Positions 8,520 through 20,098 of a DNA stretch of 64,000 bases are shown piece by piece. The notes under the pieces are model-generated. The model saw only the letters and a list, made by a program, of their open reading frames with translations. It had not been told where the DNA came from and ran no database searches. The translations under genes and the position numbers were made by a program. The stretch lies in contig CACGGD010000003.1 of the NCBI GenBank assembly GCA_902572605.1, positions 1 to 64,000 of the forward strand, given 5' to 3'. Every line of letters begins with the position of its first letter. Position 1 is the stretch's first letter. The DNA comes from an uncultured Pelagibacteraceae bacterium. Lineage in GTDB: Bacteria; Pseudomonadota; Alphaproteobacteria; Pelagibacterales; Pelagibacteraceae.

Positions 8520-9749
8520 ATGTCTTATATAAGATATAAAAATAATAATCTATTTGTGGAGGGTGTCTCTGTAAGAAGTTTAACTTCAAAATTGAGTACT
8601 CCGTTTTATCTTTATTCTGAAGGTAATATTGTTGAAAATTACAAATCTTTTTCAAGTAATTTTAAAAAATCTAACCCATTAATTTGTTTTTCAGTAAAAG
8701 CGAATTCAAATATTCAAATTTTAAAAGTTTTAAAAAAAATGGGATCAGGTGCAGATGTAGTTTCAGGAGGTGAATTACTTAAGGCTATTAAATCTGGTAT
8801 AAAACCAGATAAAATTGTTTTTTCAGGCGTGGGTAAATCAGAGGATGAAATTAAATTAGCAATAAGAAAAAATATTTTATTAATAAATGTCGAATCAGAA
8901 AATGAAGCTGTATTAATTAATAAAATCGCAGGTAGGTTAAAAAAAAAGATTGCAATTGGTATCAGACTAAATCCTGATATCAATGCTCCAACACATAAAA
9001 AAATTTCTACAGGCAAAGCAGAAGATAAGTTTGGTCTTTCAAAAAAAAATTTAATTTCATTTTGTCTTAATATTAAAAAATTGAAAAATTTAAAACTCAA
9101 TGCAATAAGTGTGCATATCGGCAGTCAAATATTAAGTGAAAATCCTTTTAAGAAGACTTTAAAAGTTTTAGAAGAGATAATTGAAAAAACAAAAATTTAC
9201 TTCAAGTTCGTAGATCTTGGTGGTGGTTTTGGTATTACATATAAAAAAAGCGATAGAAAAATAAATCTTAAAAACTATTCAAATTTAGTTGAAAAATTTA
9301 GAAAAAAATATCACTGTAATATTATTTTTGAACCTGGGCGGGCAATTTTGGGTGATACAGCTATTTTGGTAACTAAAGTTCAATATTTAAAAAAAGGTTC
9401 TAATAAAACATTTGCAATTCTAAATGCTGGAATGAATGATTTTATGAGAACTGCTCTTTATGACGCTGTTCATAATATTATTCCAGTAATTAAGAATAGT
9501 AAAAAAAATAAAGGACCTTTAGAATTTGTTGGTCCAATATGTGAGACTACTTGCAAATTCATAAAGTACAACAAGTACCAAAGACTTAATCAATCAGATT
9601 TTGTTGCTATCTCGGATGTTGGAGCTTACGGTGCTTCTTTATCTTCAAACTATAATACTAAACCTTTTATAGCTGAGATAATTATAAATAAATCTAAAAC
9701 AAGAATAATAAGAAAAAAACAGGATATTAAGAGTTTGCTTAAACAATAA
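8520..9749 (+). CDS. lysA: Diaminopimelate decarboxylase
   Basis: 409 aa; TPFYLYSEGNI, CFSVKANSN PLP lysine, HIGSQI, EPGRAI, GPICETT. Confidence 0.96.
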   Translation: MSYIRYKNNNLFVEGVSVRSLTSKLSTPFYLYSEGNIVENYKSFSSNFKKSNPLICFSVKANSNIQILKVLKKMGSGADVVSGGELLKAIKSGIKPDKIVFSGVGKSEDEIKLAIRKNILLINVESENEAVLINKIAGRLKKKIAIGIRLNPDINAPTHKKISTGKAEDKFGLSKKNLISFCLNIKKLKNLKLNAISVHIGSQILSENPFKKTLKVLEEIIEKTKIYFKFVDLGGGFGITYKKSDRKINLKNYSNLVEKFRKKYHCNIIFEPGRAILGDTAILVTKVQYLKKGSNKTFAILNAGMNDFMRTALYDAVHNIIPVIKNSKKNKGPLEFVGPICETTCKFIKYNKYQRLNQSDFVAISDVGAYGASLSSNYNTKPFIAEIIINKSKTRIIRKKQDIKSLLKQ

Positions 9750-10456
9750 TGCAATTTATAAGATCAATCTTATTTACCATATTATTTTATCTTGCCTTGA
9801 TATTAGTTTTTATTATAGCTTTACCAACATTAATTTTACCAAGTAAAACTACTTTAATTTGTGGAAAGATATTAGCGTATATAATTATATTTTTATTAAG
9901 ATTTATCCTAGGAGTTAAAGTTACTTTTTCTGGAATAGAAAATTTAAAAAAAAATGAAAGGTTTTTTGTTGCAAGTGCACATCAATCTTTACTTGAAACA
10001 TTTATACTCCAAGCTCCTTTACAATATCCTATATTTATCCTTAAAAAGGAACTTTTAAAAATTCCTTTATTTGGTTGGTATTTAAAAAAAATTGGTTCAA
10101 TTGATATCGTTAGAGACACTACTACAAAAGATAATTTAAATTTTTTTGATAAAATTAAAAATAATATAAAAATTAGTAAAAGACCTTTATTAATTTTTCC
10201 TCAAGGGACGAGAGTAAAATTTGGTGAAAGACTACCTTTTAAAAAAGGTGCTGGAAGAATATATGAAGCTTTAAATTTACCCTGTGTCCCCGTTGCATTA
10301 AATACTGGTAAGGTTTGGCCAAAAAATAGTTTTTTAAAACATAATCATGACATTAAGATATCTTTCTTAGAACCTATTGAGCCTGGAAAAGATAAAAATG
10401 TTTTTATAAATGATTTAGAGACAAAAATTTATTCTACTATTGATAATTTAGATTAA
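9749..10456 (+). CDS. plsC: 1-acyl-sn-glycerol-3-phosphate acyltransferase
   Basis: 235 aa; ASAHQSLLET (HX4-type motif), FPQGTRVKFGE, PCVPVALNTG. Confidence 0.88.
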   Translation: MQFIRSILFTILFYLALILVFIIALPTLILPSKTTLICGKILAYIIIFLLRFILGVKVTFSGIENLKKNERFFVASAHQSLLETFILQAPLQYPIFILKKELLKIPLFGWYLKKIGSIDIVRDTTTKDNLNFFDKIKNNIKISKRPLLIFPQGTRVKFGERLPFKKGAGRIYEALNLPCVPVALNTGKVWPKNSFLKHNHDIKISFLEPIEPGKDKNVFINDLETKIYSTIDNLD

Positions 10457-10458
10457 TT

Positions 10459-11355
10459 TTATTTTCTTCCAAAGTTTGGTTTGTCTGTTTCTTGACCAGC
10501 TTTTATTATCTCTTTTCTTAGTTTTCTTGTTGAAGAAAAAATATTGTTTAATTTTTCACCACTCTTGCTTTGAATGGCTTTTTTAATCTCCTCAAGGTTT
10601 TCAGAAAAACTATTCAAGACTTTTAAAATATTTTCACTATTATCAATGAATATATCTCTCCACATAGTTGGGTCTGAAGCTGCTATACGTGTAAAATCTC
10701 TTAAACCACTAGCACTATATTGAATAATTTCATTTTTAAACTTATCATCATTATTCATTACAGTTCTTACAATACTATATGCAATTGCGTGAGGTAAATG
10801 ACTTGTTAATGAAAGAACATGATCGTGATCTTCAAAATTCATAGTTTTTACTTTGGAGCCTACTGCTTCCCAAAAACTTTTTAATCTATCTATTTCTTTT
10901 GTGTCTTTTTGATTTTCTGTCGACAAAATACACCACCTATTTTCAAAAAGCTCAGCAAAACCCGCCTCCGGCCCACTAAATTCAGTTCCAGCTATAGGAT
11001 GAGAAGCTATCCAATGTACATGCTCCAAATTTAAATTGCTTATGATTTTATTTATCTCTTTTTTTGCTGATCCTGTGTCAGTTAAAATAACATTTTTTTT
11101 TAAATTTGATTTAATAGAAAGTAAAATTTCTTTATAACTACTAAGCGGAGATGAAATAATTACAAGATCTGAGTCTTTAACTGATTCTGAAATATCATTT
11201 AAAACTTGAGCTGAAAAATTATTTTTTATAAATACTGAAACTTCTTTTGATTTATCAAAGACACTTATCTTGTTAGATAACTTTTTTTTATCAATTACCC
11301 TAAGTAAAGAAGAGCCGATTAAACCACAGCCAATAATAGTAATTTTATCAAACAT
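10459..11355 (-). CDS. tyrA: Prephenate/arogenate (cyclohexadienyl) dehydrogenase
   Basis: 298 aa; IIGCGLIGSSLLR Rossmann, DTGSAKKEI, HPIAGTEFSGPEAG. Confidence 0.93.
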   Translation of the reverse strand: MFDKITIIGCGLIGSSLLRVIDKKKLSNKISVFDKSKEVSVFIKNNFSAQVLNDISESVKDSDLVIISSPLSSYKEILLSIKSNLKKNVILTDTGSAKKEINKIISNLNLEHVHWIASHPIAGTEFSGPEAGFAELFENRWCILSTENQKDTKEIDRLKSFWEAVGSKVKTMNFEDHDHVLSLTSHLPHAIAYSIVRTVMNNDDKFKNEIIQYSASGLRDFTRIAASDPTMWRDIFIDNSENILKVLNSFSENLEEIKKAIQSKSGEKLNNIFSSTRKLRKEIIKAGQETDKPNFGRK

Positions 11356-12430
11356 TTAAAATTTTCCCTAAAGTAGAAATTAATTTTTTATTTTCTTTGC
11401 TCTTTCCAATAGTAATTCTTAAAGAGTTTTTAATTCCATAAACATTCATTGCTCTAACCAGAATACCTGCATCACCCAGTTTTTGAAATACTTTTCTTGA
11501 ACTTATATTAACTCTATCAAAATTTAACAATAAAAAATTTGTTTTAGTCTCATTTGTAGCAATCTTCATTTCTTTAAATTTTTTATATAATATCTTATTC
11601 CATTTACGAATATGATTTACTTCTTTTTTTAACCAGCCAACATCCTTTATAGATGCACTAGCAGCGAACAAAGCCGGTCTGCTTACATTAAAAGGAGGTT
11701 TAATAAGTTTTAAAGTATTAATAATTTCTTTAGAAGAATATCCCCATCCTATTCTTAATCCTGCTAATCCATAAATCTTTGAAAATGTTCTTGTGACTAA
11801 AACATTCTTATGTCTAGAGAATAATTTTAAACCAGATGAATAATCTTTTTCTTTAAGATATTCAAAATATGCGTCATCTACCACAAGAAGAATATCGCTT
11901 CTAAGATTTTTTCTTAAATATAATAATTCTTTTTTGCTAATATAAGTGCCTGTAGGATTATTAGGATTTGCTAAAAAAACTACTTTGGTTTTTCTAGTTA
12001 CTTTAGAGAGTATATCTTTTACTAATATTGTAAAATTTTTTTCTTTAGCAAAAATAATTTTTGCTCCATTAATCTTACTGTAAATCCTGTAAATTATAAA
12101 ACTGTATTTAGGAACAATTACTTCATCATTTTTTTTTATAAAAGCATTACAGACAAGTTCAAATATCTGATCTGATCCAGATCCAAGTATTATTCTATTT
12201 TTATCTATCTTAAATTTATTTGCTATAACTTTTTTTAAAGAGGTGCCGTTAGTATCAGGATACCTTTTAACACTCTTAGACACACTATTGTATTCCTTTA
12301 TAGCTTTAGGGCTAGGACCTAGAGCAGACTCGTTAGCAGATAATTTTATTTTAATCATTTTTCGCTTGAATAGACTCAGGCCTGCTACATACCGTGGAGC
12401 TATAATCTTTTTTGGTTTAGGTAATCTCAT
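11348..12430 (-). CDS. hisC: Histidinol-phosphate aminotransferase
   Basis: 360 aa; KLSANESALGPSPKA, NPNNPTGTYI, TFSKIYGLAGLRIGWGYS. Confidence 0.92.
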   Translation of the reverse strand: MRLPKPKKIIAPRYVAGLSLFKRKMIKIKLSANESALGPSPKAIKEYNSVSKSVKRYPDTNGTSLKKVIANKFKIDKNRIILGSGSDQIFELVCNAFIKKNDEVIVPKYSFIIYRIYSKINGAKIIFAKEKNFTILVKDILSKVTRKTKVVFLANPNNPTGTYISKKELLYLRKNLRSDILLVVDDAYFEYLKEKDYSSGLKLFSRHKNVLVTRTFSKIYGLAGLRIGWGYSSKEIINTLKLIKPPFNVSRPALFAASASIKDVGWLKKEVNHIRKWNKILYKKFKEMKIATNETKTNFLLLNFDRVNISSRKVFQKLGDAGILVRAMNVYGIKNSLRITIGKSKENKKLISTLGKILNV

Positions 12431-12493
12431 GTTAATTCAATGTAATATATAAAATGTTCGATGATTTCTATAAAACTTTCATCTCATAAAAAA

Positions 12494-12522
12494 TTGACAA
12501 GTTTAAGACGATTTAGTAAACA
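12494..12522 (+). promoter_or_regulatory. Candidate sigma70 promoter for the metX riboswitch transcript
   Basis: TTGACA at 12494-12499, 17-nt spacer, weak -10-like TAAACA at 12517-12522; next bases are the riboswitch 5' end. Confidence 0.5.
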
Positions 12523-12525
12523 TTA

Positions 12526-12579
12526 GGGGCGCTGATTTAACCATATTGCAAGCGCATAACAAATTTAGCTAAAAAGGGG
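12526..12579 (+). promoter_or_regulatory. SAM-II riboswitch aptamer upstream of metX
   Basis: GGGGCGCTGATTTAACCATATTGCAAGCGCATAACAAATTTAGCTAAAAAGGGG matches remembered SAM-II consensus (GCGCUGAUUUAACC..AUUGCAAGCGC..AUAA..UAGCUAAAAAGGG); P1 GCGCT (12529-12533)/AGCGC (12551-12555). Confidence 0.93.
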
Positions 12580-12581
12580 TT

Positions 12582-12608
12582 AGCCCAGTTTAGCTGGGCT
12601 TTTTTTTT
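12582..12608 (+). terminator. Intrinsic terminator serving as riboswitch expression platform
   Basis: AGCCCAG (12582-12588) / CTGGGCT (12594-12600) stem, TTTAG loop, then 8 T (12601-12608); metX ATG at 12611. Confidence 0.9.
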
Positions 12609-12610
12609 GG

Positions 12611-13750
12611 ATGAACTATAAAACTGAAAATATTAAGACAATTAATGTCTCTCAACCGCTTAAATTAGATTGTGGTCAAACCATTAAAAATTTTCCTTTA
12701 GCATATGAAACTTATGGAAAATTAAATGAGTCTAAGGATAATGCTATTTTAATTTTTCATGCTCTTACGGGCGATCAATTTGTTAGTGGAATAAACCCGG
12801 TAACTAAAAAAGAAGGATGGTGGGTAACAGCTGTAGGGCCAGGTAAGGCAATTGATACAAACAAATACTTCGTGATTTGTGCAAATGTGATTGGGGGTTG
12901 TATGGGTTCATGGGGTCCTAAAGAAATAGATGAAAAAACAAATCAACCGTATGGATTAAATTTTCCAGTTATTACAATTAGAGATATGGTTAAAGCCCAA
13001 GATGCTCTTTTAAATCATCTAGGAATAAAAAAACTTCTTTGTGCTACTGGAGGATCTATGGGTGGAATGCAGTCGCTTGAATTTTGTACAATTTTTCCAA
13101 ATAAAACATTTTCAGCAATTCCTATTGCTTGTAGCACAAGTCATAGTGCTCAAAATATTGCTCTTAATGAACTAGCTAGACAGGCTATTATGGCAGATCC
13201 AGTATGGGATAAAGGAAAATACTTAATAAAAAATGTCCAACCTAAAAATGGATTAGCTGTAGCAAGAATGGTAGGTCATATTAGTTATTTATCCGAAAAA
13301 GGAATGCAAGAAAAATTTGGAAGAAAACTTCAAGAAAAAGCTGATTATGAATTTAGTTTTGATGCTGATTTTCAAGTTGAAAGTTATTTAAGACATCAAG
13401 GTAGTGCTTTTGTAGAAAGATTTGATGCAAATTCTATCTTATACATAACTAGAGCAATGGATTATTTTGATTTGTCTAAACACTTCAAAGGTGGTCTGCT
13501 CGAAGCTTTCAAGAATCAAAAAACAAAGTTCTTAGTGATCTCTTTCTCTTCTGACTGGCTTTATACAACAAAGGAGAATAAAGATATAGTTATTGCACTT
13601 AATGCTTCGGGAGCTGATGTTTCTTTTTCTGAAATTAAAACTGATAAAGGTCATGACTCCTTTTTGTTAAATGAACCAGAATTTCTTAAAACTTTAAAAG
13701 GATTTATAGACTCAATGCATATAAAATTTAAAAATGAAAAAAGAATTTAA
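12611..13750 (+). CDS. metX: Homoserine O-acetyl/succinyltransferase
   Basis: 379 aa; LIFHALTGD, GGSMGGMQSLEF nucleophile, KGHDSFL. Confidence 0.95.
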   Translation: MNYKTENIKTINVSQPLKLDCGQTIKNFPLAYETYGKLNESKDNAILIFHALTGDQFVSGINPVTKKEGWWVTAVGPGKAIDTNKYFVICANVIGGCMGSWGPKEIDEKTNQPYGLNFPVITIRDMVKAQDALLNHLGIKKLLCATGGSMGGMQSLEFCTIFPNKTFSAIPIACSTSHSAQNIALNELARQAIMADPVWDKGKYLIKNVQPKNGLAVARMVGHISYLSEKGMQEKFGRKLQEKADYEFSFDADFQVESYLRHQGSAFVERFDANSILYITRAMDYFDLSKHFKGGLLEAFKNQKTKFLVISFSSDWLYTTKENKDIVIALNASGADVSFSEIKTDKGHDSFLLNEPEFLKTLKGFIDSMHIKFKNEKRI

Positions 13751-14327
13751 AGTAATTGCTGATTTATTGCCTAAGAATGTAAGAGTTCTAGATGTTGGTT
13801 GTGGAGATGGTTCTTTAATGAATCATTTAATCAAAGAAAAAAATATAGAAGCTAGAGGATTAGAGCTTAAAAAAGAAAATGTTACAAAATGTATCTATAA
13901 AGGTCTGCCTGTTATTGAAGGAAATGCAGAGACAGAACTTCATCAATTTCCAAATCAATCATTTGATTTTGTTATATTGAGTCAAACTCTTCAGGCATTT
14001 TATAACCCTGAAAAAGTTTTAAAAGATCTGCTAAGAATTGGTAAATCAGTTATTATTTCAATACCTAATTTTGGCTATTGGAAAGTTAGAACTAGTTTAT
14101 TATTTTTTGGGAAGATGCCCGTTACAAAAACTTTGCCAAATTCTTGGTATAATACTCCTAATCTACATATGTGCACAATTAAGGATTTATTTCATTTTTG
14201 CACTGAAAAAAACATTGAAATCAAAAGAGCTATAGGAATTAATGAAGATAAAACCTCTGAAATAAAAAAAAACAATCTTGAAATTAAAAACTTTTTTTCT
14301 AAACTTGGAATATTTTTAATAGGATAA
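13734..14327 (+). CDS. metW: Methionine biosynthesis protein MetW
   Basis: 197 aa; VLDVGCGDGSLMNHL, SQTLQAFYNPEKVL, SIPNFGYWKVR; downstream of metX. Confidence 0.94.
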   Translation: MKKEFKVIADLLPKNVRVLDVGCGDGSLMNHLIKEKNIEARGLELKKENVTKCIYKGLPVIEGNAETELHQFPNQSFDFVILSQTLQAFYNPEKVLKDLLRIGKSVIISIPNFGYWKVRTSLLFFGKMPVTKTLPNSWYNTPNLHMCTIKDLFHFCTEKNIEIKRAIGINEDKTSEIKKNNLEIKNFFSKLGIFLIG

Positions 14328-15091
14328 TGTTAAATATTGAAATTATTCCATGTCTAAATGATAATTACAGTTATCTCCTCTATGATAGAGACACAAATAC
14401 TGTCGCAATTGTTGATCCCTCAGATTTTAAAGCTTGTGATCAAATAATAAGTAAAAAGTATAACAAACTAGACTACATTTTAAATACGCATCATCATTTT
14501 GATCATGTCGGTGGTAACGAAAAACTTAAAGAAAAATATAAGTCAAAAATTTTAGGATATGAAATTGATAAAAATCGTATACCGGGTATTGATATATGCC
14601 TAAAAGAAAAACAAAATTTTAAAATTGGAAATACTTCTTTCGAGGTCATTTTTATTCCTGGTCACACAAAAGGACATATAGCATTTCACTTTAAAAATGA
14701 GAAAATAGTTTTTACTGGGGATACTTTGTTTTCTTTGGGTTGTGGTAAAGTTTTTGAAGGTACGAATAAACAAATGTTTAATTCTTTAAATAAATTAAAA
14801 AATTTACCAATAGATACAAAGATATATTGTGGACATGAATATACAAAAAAAAATTTAGAATTTTGTCTAGAATATGACTCTAATAATGAATTATTAAAAA
14901 AAAAAAGTAATTGGATCTACTCAAAAATGGAGTCTAGCTTACCCACTGTTCCAATCTCTATTGGAGAAGAAAAAAATACTAATATATTTCTCAGGTGCAA
15001 TGAACCTTCAATAAAAAATGCCTTGAGATTAGATAATGCATCTGAGCAAGAAATTTTCTCTAAATTACGTGATTTAAAAGATAGTTTTTAA
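14327..15091 (+). CDS. gloB: Hydroxyacylglutathione hydrolase (glyoxalase II)
   Basis: 254 aa; THHHFDHVGGN, PGHTKGHIAFH, FTGDTLFSLGCGKVFEG, YCGHEYT. Confidence 0.95.
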   Translation: MLNIEIIPCLNDNYSYLLYDRDTNTVAIVDPSDFKACDQIISKKYNKLDYILNTHHHFDHVGGNEKLKEKYKSKILGYEIDKNRIPGIDICLKEKQNFKIGNTSFEVIFIPGHTKGHIAFHFKNEKIVFTGDTLFSLGCGKVFEGTNKQMFNSLNKLKNLPIDTKIYCGHEYTKKNLEFCLEYDSNNELLKKKSNWIYSKMESSLPTVPISIGEEKNTNIFLRCNEPSIKNALRLDNASEQEIFSKLRDLKDSF

Positions 15092-15102
15092 TCTCATTAA
15101 TC

Positions 15103-15130
15103 TTGACTTGACAGATCTGCAAGCTATATT
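15103..15130 (+). promoter_or_regulatory. Candidate sigma70 promoter for rplU-rpmA-obgE
   Basis: TTGACT (15103-15108), N16, TATATT (15125-15130), 27 bp before rplU ATG. Confidence 0.55.
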
Positions 15131-15156
15131 GCCATAAATTTAAAGAAAGATAATTT

Positions 15157-15594
15157 ATGTCATTTGCAATAATAGAAACAGGTGGAAAACAGTATAAAGT
15201 TTCAGCAAGTAAAATTTTAGAGATTGAGAAAATCGATGCAGAAGTCGGAAAAACTTTAAAATTTAAGAATGTTTTGCTTCTAAATGATGATAAAAATACT
15301 GAAGTAGGAAGTCCTAACATTCAAGGTGCCTCTGTGGAAGCTAAACTTTTAGAGAATGTTAAAGACAGAACAGTTCTGGTTTTTCACAAAAGAAGAAGAA
15401 AGCATTCAAGAAAAAAAAATGGACACAGACAAAGACATTCTAAAATACAAATAACAAAAATTTTATCTAAAGAAGGAAAACTTATTGCTAGCGCAGAAAA
15501 TGCAACAGCTAAAACAAAAGTTAAAGCTAAAGCAACTGAGACTAAAACAAAAGTTAATGAAAAATTAGTCACAAAGAAGGTTTTAAAAAAATAA
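15157..15594 (+). CDS. rplU: 50S ribosomal protein L21 with Lys-rich C-terminal extension
   Basis: MSFAIIETGGKQYKVS..., KRRRKHSRKKNGHRQRHSKIQI; 145 aa. Confidence 0.96.
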   Translation: MSFAIIETGGKQYKVSASKILEIEKIDAEVGKTLKFKNVLLLNDDKNTEVGSPNIQGASVEAKLLENVKDRTVLVFHKRRRKHSRKKNGHRQRHSKIQITKILSKEGKLIASAENATAKTKVKAKATETKTKVNEKLVTKKVLKK

Positions 15595-15603
15595 AGATTA
15601 TTT

Positions 15604-15858
15604 ATGGCAACAAAAAAAGCTGGCGGATCATCAAAAAACGGACGAGATAGTAAAGGTAGACGTTTAGGGGTTAAAAGATATGGAGATCAATTAGTTATAC
15701 CAGGAAACATAATTGTACGTCAAAGAGGAACAAAAATTCATCCTGGAAATAACGTAGGTATGGGTAAAGACCATTCTATTTTTTCTCTTATTAAAGGAAA
15801 AGTAAAATTTAAAAAATCTAAATTAAACAGAACTTTTGTTTCTGTTATCCCCAATTAA
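15604..15858 (+). CDS. rpmA: 50S ribosomal protein L27
   Basis: [29 protein letters not shown]...[17 protein letters not shown]. Confidence 0.98.
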   Translation: MATKKAGGSSKNGRDSKGRRLGVKRYGDQLVIPGNIIVRQRGTKIHPGNNVGMGKDHSIFSLIKGKVKFKKSKLNRTFVSVIPN

Positions 15859-15861
15859 ATC

Positions 15862-17961
<2,100 letters not shown>

Positions 17962-17963
17962 GA

Positions 17964-19205
17964 ATGAAATATTTAAAAAAAATAGGTTTAAATGGAAGAA
18001 GAGCCTTTGAAAAACTTAAAGTTATTAATCATAATAAAATTAGATTAGTTATAAAAGATTATAGCACCGCTATTTTGAAAAACAAAAAAAAGATAATAAA
18101 GGAAAATGTAAAAGATCTTAAAAATATAAAAAGGAAACATTTAATAGATAGACTAATTTTAAATGATAAAAAGATAGATGAAATTAGACATTCGATTAAT
18201 GAAATTGCAAAGTTCAAAAATCCAATTGGTCAAGTGTTAGAAGAGTGGAAAAGACCAAACAAACTTAAAATAAAAAAAGTTTCTACTCCAATAGGAGTTA
18301 TAGGTATAATTTACGAAAGTAGACCTAATGTAACTGCAGATGTTGCAGCTTTATGCTTAAAATCTGGTAATTGTTCTATTTTAAGAGGAGGTTCGGAGTC
18401 CTATAATTCAAATAAATTATTAGCTAATCTATTTCGAGAGTCATTAGTTAAAAACAATATTGATAAAAACTGTGTTCAATTTATAGAAAAAAAGGAAAGG
18501 AAAATAGTTGACCTACTTCTATCAAAAATGAGCAATTATATTGATGTAATTGTTCCAAGGGGAGGTAAAGGATTAGTCAAAAAAGTTCAAAAATTTTCAA
18601 ATATTCATGTCATAGGACATCTCGAAGGATTATGTCATATATATTTAGATAAAAGTGCAAATCTAGCTCTAGCAAAAAAAATTATCCTAAACGCAAAAAT
18701 GCGAAGAACAAGTATTTGTGGTGCGTTGGAAACTTTATTAATAAATGAAAAAGTATTAAGTTCTCACGGTAAAAAAATAATAAACTCATTGATGAATTCA
18801 GGTTGTGAAGTCAGAGTAGATAGTAAAATTAATAAACTTTTCAAAAATAAATTAAAAAATGCAAAAGAAATTGATTGGAGAACAGAATATTTAGATGCGA
18901 AGATATCAATAAAAACAGTCAAAAATGTTAATGATGCAGTTAATCATATTTTAAAATATGGAACTATGCACACTGATAGTATTATTACAAATAGTTCTAA
19001 AAATGCAAAAATATTTTTAGAGGGGGTTAACAGTTCTATAGCGATGCATAACGTTTCAACACAATTTGCCGATGGAGGTGAGTTTGGATTTGGAGGTGAG
19101 ATTGGAATTTCTACTAATAAACTTCCCCCAAGAGGACCGGTTGGTATTAATCAGCTAACTTCTTATAAATATATTGTGTCTGGGAAAGGAATTATTAGAC
19201 AATAA
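17964..19205 (+). CDS. proA: Gamma-glutamyl phosphate reductase
   Basis: 413 aa; GVIGIIYESRPNVTADVAALCLKSGN, VPRGGKGLV, MHNVSTQFADGGEFGFGGEIGIST. Confidence 0.96.
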   Translation: MKYLKKIGLNGRRAFEKLKVINHNKIRLVIKDYSTAILKNKKKIIKENVKDLKNIKRKHLIDRLILNDKKIDEIRHSINEIAKFKNPIGQVLEEWKRPNKLKIKKVSTPIGVIGIIYESRPNVTADVAALCLKSGNCSILRGGSESYNSNKLLANLFRESLVKNNIDKNCVQFIEKKERKIVDLLLSKMSNYIDVIVPRGGKGLVKKVQKFSNIHVIGHLEGLCHIYLDKSANLALAKKIILNAKMRRTSICGALETLLINEKVLSSHGKKIINSLMNSGCEVRVDSKINKLFKNKLKNAKEIDWRTEYLDAKISIKTVKNVNDAVNHILKYGTMHTDSIITNSSKNAKIFLEGVNSSIAMHNVSTQFADGGEFGFGGEIGISTNKLPPRGPVGINQLTSYKYIVSGKGIIRQ

Positions 19206-19208
19206 TTA

Positions 19209-19751
19209 ATGCTAAGTCTAAACAGTAAAACAATTGGTATTTTTGGAGGAAGTTTTGATCCACCTCATAAAGGGCATCTTGAAATTTGTAAAATTAGTCT
19301 AAAAAAAATAAAACTTAAAAAAATTTATTGGGTTATAACAAAAAAAAATCCTTTTAAAAAAGAACCTTTTTTTCCATTAAAACAACGAGTCTCAAAATCA
19401 AAAAAAATCATCAAAAGACATAAAAAAATACAAGTTTTATATTTAGATGATAAAATTCAATCTTCTAATATGATAAATGTGATTAATCATTTTAGAAAAA
19501 TAAAAAAGCAAAAAAATTTATGTCTAATTCTAGGGTCGGATAATTTATTAAATTTTCATAAGTGGACAAGTTGGAAAAAGATAGTTAAAATAACAAAATT
19601 AGTTGTTTTTTCTAGAAGAGGATATGATAAAAAGAATAAAGAATCTATTGTAGTGAAATATCTTAATAAAAAAAATATTATTTTTATAAACAATAAGTTA
19701 ATTAATATTTCCTCATCAAATATTAAAAAGAATTATTTAAGAAAATCCTAA
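19209..19751 (+). CDS. nadD: Nicotinate-nucleotide adenylyltransferase
   Basis: IGIFGGSFDPPHKGHLEI; LILGSDNLLNFHKWTSWKKI. Confidence 0.93.
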   Translation: MLSLNSKTIGIFGGSFDPPHKGHLEICKISLKKIKLKKIYWVITKKNPFKKEPFFPLKQRVSKSKKIIKRHKKIQVLYLDDKIQSSNMINVINHFRKIKKQKNLCLILGSDNLLNFHKWTSWKKIVKITKLVVFSRRGYDKKNKESIVVKYLNKKNIIFINNKLINISSSNIKKNYLRKS

Positions 19752-20098
19752 TGAAAATAGTAGATATAAAAGAAAGCATTGAAAAGATTTTAGATAATAA
19801 TAAAGCTTCAAACATAACTTCTATCAATTTAAAAAATAAATCTTATATAGCAGATTATATGATTATTGCTTCAGGTACTTCTTCGAGACATTTACAAGCC
19901 CTTTCAGAAATTCTTGTAGTAGAGCTTAAAAAAATAGGATTGGACAAATGTCGTATTGAAGGAAGAGAAAGTAATGACTGGAAATTAGTTGATGCAAACG
20001 ACATAATAATCCATATTTTTAATCCTGAAAAAAGAGAGTTTTATGACTTAGAAAAAATGTGGTCTGAAGAAATTCCTAAAGAAAAGGCAATCCTATGA
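19751..20098 (+). CDS. rsfS: Ribosome silencing factor RsfS
   Basis: IADYMIIASGTSSRHLQALSE, EGRESNDWKLVDANDIIIHIFNPEKREFYDLEKMW. Confidence 0.94.
   Translation: MKIVDIKESIEKILDNNKASNITSINLKNKSYIADYMIIASGTSSRHLQALSEILVVELKKIGLDKCRIEGRESNDWKLVDANDIIIHIFNPEKREFYDLEKMWSEEIPKEKAIL

Noticed and set aside
8714-9100. 128-aa minus-strand ORF inside lysA
   Set aside because: Antisense to a confident lysA; Phe/Ser/Leu-rich composition is typical of a shadow ORF in AT-rich DNA.
12243-12452. 69-aa plus-strand ORF opposite hisC
   Set aside because: Antisense to hisC N-terminal coding region; no supporting features.
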